A stretch of DNA of 64,000 nt from Amycolatopsis sp. CA-230715 (GTDB taxonomy: Bacteria > Actinomycetota > Actinomycetes > Mycobacteriales > Pseudonocardiaceae), in the NCBI RefSeq assembly GCF_018736145.1, contig NZ_CP059997.1, forward strand, positions 5,889,501 through 5,953,500, given 5' to 3'. The notes under the pieces are model-generated. The model was given only the letters and a program-made list of their open reading frames with translations. It searched no databases and had not been told where the DNA came from. This document shows, in pieces, positions 59,458 through 64,000 of the stretch. The stretch's first letter is position 1. Each line of letters opens with the position of its first letter. The position numbers were made by a program, and so were the translations under genes.

Positions 59458-60602
59458 GCACACTCCTCATGGCGGAACCGCGCCGGATCGAACAGGGAGA
59501 TCGGGTGGGCCGTGCCGCCCTCGGTCACGAGATCGGCCAGTACTTCGCCCACCACCGGGGTGAACTTGAACCCGTGCCCGGAGAACCCGCACGCCACGAC
59601 CACGCGTTCGGCGGACGGATGACGGGAAATGACGAAGTGCTCGTCGGGGGTGCTGGTGTACATGCAGGTCACCGCGCGCAGGAAGCGGCCGGGCAGCGCC
59701 GGGATCCGCGCACCCGCGTGGGCCCCGATTTCCGCGACCTCGCCCGCGTGCACGCGCCGGTCGATGGTGTCCGGCGTGCAGTCCCCGCCTTCGCCGAAGA
59801 ACGCGATCTTCACGCCTTCGCCGGGCCCGTTGTGCGCGGGGAAGCCGTAGAGCAGCTTTCCGGTGTCCTGCCACAGGAACACCGGGTGCCGCTCGGGGAG
59901 GAACGCGGCGGGGTCGCCGGTGGGCGCGAACCAGTACTGCACCCTGCGCTGCACCCGCAGCGGCACACCGAGCCCGGACAGCAGCTCCGGTGCCCACGCG
60001 CCGGGGCAGAGCACGAGCTGGTCCGCCGTGTAGTAGTTCTGCGCCGTGCCGACCCTGACCCCCGACGGGTCCGAGGTCCAGGTCACGACCTTCTCCTCGT
60101 AGCGCAGGTCCGCGCCCGCGCGTTTCGCCAGCTGCAGGTGCGCCGCGACGCTCGCCTCCGGCACCACGAACCCGGCGTTCGGCTCGTACAGCGCGACGTC
60201 GTCGTCGGCGGGCCGCATCGTCGGCACCCGCTCGCGCAGCCCGTCCGCGTCGAGCACCTCGTGCGGCAGGTCCCATTGCCGCGCGCTGCGCAGGCTCCCG
60301 GCGAACGGCCGCGAATCCGGTTTGCCGACGGTGATTCCGCCGCAGCGTCCGAAGATCCGGCGCCCCGAATCGGCTTCGATCTCGTCCCACAGTTCGTGCG
60401 CCCGCAACAGCAACGGCACGTACGCGGGATCTTCGAAGTAGGCCTGGCGCGTGATCCGCGACCCGCCGTGGCTCGAACCGCGGTTGTGCACCGGCGCGTA
60501 CTGCTCGATGCCGAGCACCCGTTGCCCGCGCCGCGCGAGCCGGTACGCCGCGGCGCTGCCCATCCCGCCGAGCCCGATGACGATCGTGTCGTACCCGGTC
60601 AT
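59454..60602 (-). CDS. solA: Monomeric sarcosine oxidase / N-methyl amino acid oxidase
   Basis: This 382-residue flavoenzyme is of the MSOX/SolA family. The FAD motif GLGGMGSAAAYRLARRG is at 10-26, GSSHGGSRITR follows, covalent-flavin Cys313 is in VTCMYTSTPDEHF (MSOX Cys315 equivalent), and the end has CGFSGHGFKFTPVVGE. It oxidises sarcosine to glycine, formaldehyde and H2O2; N-methyltryptophan is the alternative substrate of the family. ATG 60602 overlaps the dimethylglycine oxidase stop (ATGA), and its own stop overlaps the Rieske start the same way. It supplies the third demethylation step of betaine. Confidence 0.88.
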   Translation of the reverse strand: MTGYDTIVIGLGGMGSAAAYRLARRGQRVLGIEQYAPVHNRGSSHGGSRITRQAYFEDPAYVPLLLRAHELWDEIEADSGRRIFGRCGGITVGKPDSRPFAGSLRSARQWDLPHEVLDADGLRERVPTMRPADDDVALYEPNAGFVVPEASVAAHLQLAKRAGADLRYEEKVVTWTSDPSGVRVGTAQNYYTADQLVLCPGAWAPELLSGLGVPLRVQRRVQYWFAPTGDPAAFLPERHPVFLWQDTGKLLYGFPAHNGPGEGVKIAFFGEGGDCTPDTIDRRVHAGEVAEIGAHAGARIPALPGRFLRAVTCMYTSTPDEHFVISRHPSAERVVVACGFSGHGFKFTPVVGEVLADLVTEGGTAHPISLFDPARFRHEECA

Positions 60603-63049
60603 GACCGCAGCCTCGTCATCTTCGGGTCGAAGAGGGGTTCCTCCGCGACGGTCGCGGCCACTTTTTCGCCGAAGTATTCGATCTGGACGCCGCGTCCCGG
60701 CACCGCGACCTCCGAAGGCAGCCACGCGTACGCGATGCCTCTGCCGATCGTGTAGCCGTAGGCCGCGCTCGTGACGTAGCCGCAGGGCTGCCCGCCGGAG
60801 AACACAGGTTCCTTCCCGAGCACGAGCGCGCCGGGGTCGTCGAGGGTGAGGCAGGTGAGCTTGCGCCGCGCGGTGTCGGCGGAACGGCCGACGAGCGCCT
60901 CCCGCCCGACGAAGTAGCCCTTGTCCATCCGCACCGCGAACCCGACCCCCGCCTCGTACGGATCGTGCTCGGTGGTCATGTCGGTGCCCCACGAGCGGTA
61001 GCCCTTCTCCAGCCGCATGCTGTTGAACGCCTCCCGCCCGGCGGCGATGATCCCGTGCCGCTGGCCAGCCTCCCACAGCGTGTCCCACAGCTTCCGCCCG
61101 AAATCGGCCGTGGTGTAGAGCTCCCAGCCCAGTTCGCCCACATAGGACAGTCGCATCGCGGTCACCGGAACCGTTCCCACGTAAGCGTTCTTCGACTTGA
61201 AGTAGCCGAGCGCCTTGTGTGAGAAGTCCGCTGTGGACAGTGGCTGGAGCAGGTCGCGGGCGAGCGGGCCCCACAGCCCGACGCAGCAGGTGCCCGCGGT
61301 GATGTCGCGCACCTGCACGCTGCCGTCACCTGGCAGGTGCCTGCGCAGCCAGTCCAGGTCGAGCTGCGAGTTCACGCCGACCTGGAAGTCCTCCGGCCCG
61401 AGCCGCGCCACCGTCAGGTCGCTGCGCACGCCGCCGTCCTCGCCGAGCAGGAGCGTGTAGGTCACCGAGCCGGGTTTCTTGTCCAGCTGGTTCGTCGTCA
61501 GCGCCTGCAGGAACGACAGGGAACCCGGCCCGGTCACCGAAAGCCGTTTCAACGCCGTCATGTCGAACAGCGCGACCCGTTCGCGCGCGACGAGCGCCTC
61601 GGCGCCGCCGATCGGCGACCAGTACCGCGCCGCCCAGTCGTCGCGCGCGGGAATCCGTTCGACCTCGGGCAGGTTCGCGTTGGCCTCGTACCACTGTGGA
61701 CGTTCCCAGCCGTTCGCTTCGAGGAAGAACGCGCCCAGTTCCTGCTGGCGCTCGTAGAACGGGCTGGTGCGCAACGGTCGCGGGTCGGCCATCGGCTGCA
61801 GCGGGTGCACCACGTCGTAGACCTCCACGAAGGTCTGGCAGCTGCGGCGGTGCACGTAGTCCGGCGCGAGCTGGGCCGGTTCGAACCTGGCCAGCTCGCA
61901 GCCGTGCAGGTCGAGCGCGGGCTGCCCGTCCACCATCCATTCGGCCATCGCGCGCGCGACACCCGCGGAATGCGTGATCCACACGGCTTCGGCGACCCAG
62001 AACCCTTCGAGATCGGGATGCTCGCCCAGCAACGGCATCCCGTCGCTGGTGAACGAGAAGAGGCCGTTGATGCCCTGTTCGACCTTGGTGTCGCCGAGCA
62101 CCGGCAGCAGATCGGTGGCCGCGGCCCAGGACTCCTCGAAGTCTTCGGGGGTGAAGGCCAGTTCGGACGGCATCCCCGCCGAGGTGCGCGGGTCGGCGAT
62201 CTCACCGGGCGCGACCGGCATCGGCCGGTGCCCGTAGGCGCCGATGCCGATCCGGTCGACGTGCTCGCGGAAGTAGAGGTCGGCGTCCTGGTGGCGCAGC
62301 AGCGGTTTGCTCGCCTCGGTCAGCTCGTCGTTGTCCCCGGCGAGCACCGGCAGCGGGTTGGTCTTCGCGTACTGGTGCGCCATCGGCACCAGCGGGATGT
62401 CCAGGTCGACGAGCTTGCCGATCAACGGGCCCCACATCCCGGTGCAGCACACCACGATGTCGGCCCTGAAGTGCTCGCTCTCCGTGGTGACCCCGGTGAC
62501 GCGCCCGGCGGTGCGGTGGATCTCGGTGACCTTCTGGTGGTCGAGGAACCGCGCCCCGCGCGCCATCGCGCGCCTCGCCTGCGCCTCGACCGCGCGCAGC
62601 GGTTTCGCCAGCCCGTCGCTGGGGATGTGGAACCCGCCGAGGACTTTGGACTCGTCGAGCAGCGGGTGCAGCTCGGCGCATTCGCTCGGGTCGCGGAGGT
62701 AGCTGCGCACCCCGGAAGCGGTCGCCCAGCCGTGCCGTCGCTTCAGATCGGCCCACCGCTGGAGGGTCGTCGCCACCTCCAGCCCGCCGAGCTGCTGGAA
62801 GCACCACTTGCCGTCGACGGTGAGCCCGGTGTACTTGGCGACGGTGTAGCGGGCGAACTCGATCATGGTGCGGCACCCGGTGGTCTGGAAGACCAGGCCG
62901 GGCGCGTGCGAGCTCGACCCGCCGGTGGCGAACAGGTCGCCCTGCTCCAGCACGGTCACGTCGGTCCAGCCGCGTTCGGTGAGCTCGTCGGCGAGCGCGC
63001 ATCCGACGATGCCCGCACCGATCACGACCACGCGGGGTTGGGCTGCCAT
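60599..63049 (-). CDS. dmg: Dimethylglycine oxidase (FAD and tetrahydrofolate domains)
   Basis: This is an 816-residue two-domain enzyme close to Arthrobacter globiformis DMGO (830 aa). The DAO/FAD half (about 1-420) has GAGIVG (11-16) and GGSSSHAPGLVFQTT, where His48 is the covalent FAD site. The GcvT-like folate half (about 430-816) has AVWITHSAGVARAMAEW before it and LRLSYVGELGWELYT-like MRLSYVGELGWELYTTADFG, RLEKGYRSWGTDMTTEHDPYEAG and the end DPKMTRLRS. It converts dimethylglycine to sarcosine and feeds the methyl group to tetrahydrofolate. ATG 63049 follows GGAGG by 8 nt. It is the first gene of the betaine operon. Confidence 0.92.
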   Translation of the reverse strand: MAAQPRVVVIGAGIVGCALADELTERGWTDVTVLEQGDLFATGGSSSHAPGLVFQTTGCRTMIEFARYTVAKYTGLTVDGKWCFQQLGGLEVATTLQRWADLKRRHGWATASGVRSYLRDPSECAELHPLLDESKVLGGFHIPSDGLAKPLRAVEAQARRAMARGARFLDHQKVTEIHRTAGRVTGVTTESEHFRADIVVCCTGMWGPLIGKLVDLDIPLVPMAHQYAKTNPLPVLAGDNDELTEASKPLLRHQDADLYFREHVDRIGIGAYGHRPMPVAPGEIADPRTSAGMPSELAFTPEDFEESWAAATDLLPVLGDTKVEQGINGLFSFTSDGMPLLGEHPDLEGFWVAEAVWITHSAGVARAMAEWMVDGQPALDLHGCELARFEPAQLAPDYVHRRSCQTFVEVYDVVHPLQPMADPRPLRTSPFYERQQELGAFFLEANGWERPQWYEANANLPEVERIPARDDWAARYWSPIGGAEALVARERVALFDMTALKRLSVTGPGSLSFLQALTTNQLDKKPGSVTYTLLLGEDGGVRSDLTVARLGPEDFQVGVNSQLDLDWLRRHLPGDGSVQVRDITAGTCCVGLWGPLARDLLQPLSTADFSHKALGYFKSKNAYVGTVPVTAMRLSYVGELGWELYTTADFGRKLWDTLWEAGQRHGIIAAGREAFNSMRLEKGYRSWGTDMTTEHDPYEAGVGFAVRMDKGYFVGREALVGRSADTARRKLTCLTLDDPGALVLGKEPVFSGGQPCGYVTSAAYGYTIGRGIAYAWLPSEVAVPGRGVQIEYFGEKVAATVAEEPLFDPKMTRLRS

Positions 63050-63150
63050 CGCGAGTACCTCCTGCTGTCCGGGCAGGCCGAATAACGGTCCACTGTGGAC
63101 CGTCAACGGGGGTGGGTGGCAAGCGGAGCCCTCGGACGAGGGACACCGAG

Positions 63151-63184
63151 TTGCGGATTAAGAGATGTGTTCCGTCTTAAGCAA
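63151..63184. promoter_or_regulatory. Dyad operator upstream of the betaine operon
   Basis: TTAAGA (63158-63163) and TCTTAA (63175-63180) form a perfect inverted repeat with an 11-bp centre. It is extended by outer TTGC (63151-63154) and GCAA (63181-63184) with a 3-nt offset. It lies about 100 nt before the dmg start and is a good candidate site for the adjacent IclR-family regulator. On the minus strand TTGCTT and TTAATC are 17 bp apart and could be the promoter. Confidence 0.5.
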
Positions 63185-63260
63185 CAAGGTGCGGGATGTC
63201 ACAAGCCGGTGTCAAGGGGTACGAGGCAGTAGGTCCCAGCGGATTTTCCGCGCGGAGAAC

Positions 63261-63295
63261 GGCCCGTTACCGGTGCTGAACACCGGTAACGGGCC
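63261..63295 (-). terminator. Terminator after the IclR gene
   Basis: A perfect 15-bp stem (GGCCCGTTACCGGTG at 63261-63275, CACCGGTAACGGGCC at 63281-63295) has loop CTGAA. It ends 27 nt after the IclR stop and separates the regulator from the betaine operon promoter. Confidence 0.85.
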
Positions 63296-63322
63296 GCGGG
63301 GGTCAAGCGATGGGATTCCGGG

Positions 63323-64000
63323 CTACTCCGTGAAGTACCCGAGCTGCGAAGAAAGTTCCGCCGCCGCCTCGGCCATCGGGCGCACGATCTGGCGCACCCG
63401 CTGCCGGGAAAGCCGGTAGGACGGGCCCGACGCGCTGATCGCGGCGACCACCTCGCCGCCGGGCCCGAAGATCGGCACCGCGACGGCGTGCATGCCGAGT
63501 TCGAACTCCTCGAAGCACGCGGCGTAGCCGTCGGTCACGATCCGCTCCAGCTCGCCGGCGAGATCGGCGGGGTCGACGGTGGTGCGGGGCGTGTAGGACT
63601 CGAGCTTGCGGCGCAGCAGCCTGCGCCGTTCGGCCTCTTCCAGGTGCGCCAGCAGAATCTTCCCGCTCGAGGTCGCGTGCAGCGGGGTGCGCTGGCCGGT
63701 CCAGTTCTGGGTGGTGATCGCGGCGTGCCCGCGCGCCTGGCTGATGTTGATCGCGACGCCCTCGTCGGCGACCGCGATGTTGACCGTCTCCCCGAGCGAC
63801 TCGGCCAGCTCCTGGCAGGTCTGCCTGCCGAGTCTGGCCAGGTCCATGCGCCCGGTCGCGGCGCCGGCGAGCCGCACGATGCCGAACCCGATGGCGTACT
63901 TCCCGCGTTCGCCGAGCTGCTCCACCAGGCCGCGCGACTCGAGCACGCTGACCAGTCTGGACGCGGTCGACTTGTGCACGCCCAGCTCACCGGCGATCTC
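63323..64000 (-). CDS. IclR-family transcriptional regulator, N-terminus off the window
   Basis: The 225 visible residues begin inside the DNA-binding helix-turn-helix (EIAGELGVHKSTASRLVSVLESRGLV) and contain the whole effector domain: RLGRQTCQELAESLGETVNIAVADEG, HATSSGKILLAHL and GYAACFEEFELGMHAVAVPIFGPGG, all diagnostic for IclR proteins. It is on the same strand and directly upstream of the betaine operon, which it probably controls through the dyad at 63151. The start codon lies beyond base 64000. Confidence 0.92.
   Translation of the reverse strand, partial: EIAGELGVHKSTASRLVSVLESRGLVEQLGERGKYAIGFGIVRLAGAATGRMDLARLGRQTCQELAESLGETVNIAVADEGVAINISQARGHAAITTQNWTGQRTPLHATSSGKILLAHLEEAERRRLLRRKLESYTPRTTVDPADLAGELERIVTDGYAACFEEFELGMHAVAVPIFGPGGEVVAAISASGPSYRLSRQRVRQIVRPMAEAAAELSSQLGYFTE

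Overview
The window is about 70 percent G+C. It has GTG and TTG starts, many short -10 boxes set 6-8 nt before start codons (leaderless transcripts), a WhiB gene, mycothiol biosynthesis, an AfsR/SARP regulator, DUF397 and 13E12/HNH genes. Two blocks follow Mycobacterium tuberculosis gene order: typA-lpqW...mshB-Rv1171-like, and whiB2...Rv3259-Rv3258c-pmm-Rv3256c-manA...permease-sahH...tmk. There are no signs of a mycolic-acid genus. The best guess is a filamentous actinomycete of the Pseudonocardiaceae (Amycolatopsis-like). I see no rRNA, tRNA, CRISPR array, prophage or insertion sequence.

1-9.7 kb: the tail of an ABC ATPase; a secreted GH3 hexosaminidase; a LolA-like/ABC-2 exporter operon facing a two-component system, with 11-bp-phased repeats between them; a Nudix hydrolase; trpS with a Trp-Trp leader peptide and attenuator; a YciI protein; and a 50-residue Cys/Lys-rich gene under a near-consensus iron (IdeR/DtxR) box. 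Three copies of a hairpin repeat with a TTGAG loop lie between genes here.

9.8-20.2 kb: typA, lpqW and a peptide-type SBP with its two permeases but no ATPase. Then a MerR gene on a 19-bp-spacer promoter, a secreted lipase and a lipoprotein.

20.2-36 kb: a mosaic of regulators and accessory genes. It holds a DUF397/XRE pair, an HNH 13E12 protein, TetR-hydrolase-DUF6191, a receptor-like Ser/Thr kinase, a fused peptide-ABC ATPase, and mshB with two coupled genes. It continues with a small secreted Cys protein, an oxidoreductase/GlxA-type regulator pair, an AAA ATPase, an EthA-like monooxygenase and a site-2-type protease.

36-45 kb: the whiB2 and mannose-metabolism block (large membrane glycosyltransferase, zincin-like protein, DUF3499, phosphomannomutase, Trm112-like, TobH-like isomerase, manA), which supplies mannose-phosphate for glycans.

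45-58 kb: a small membrane protein, an orphan 1006-aa SARP/NB-ARC/TPR regulator, a CDF transporter, an amino-acid permease, a membrane protein with a mutated lipase motif, sahH, a YjdF-family gene behind a structured leader, tmk, MarR and an esterase.

58.3-64 kb: a translationally coupled operon for glycine betaine breakdown (dimethylglycine oxidase, monomeric sarcosine oxidase, Rieske oxygenase) downstream of an IclR regulator that runs off the window.
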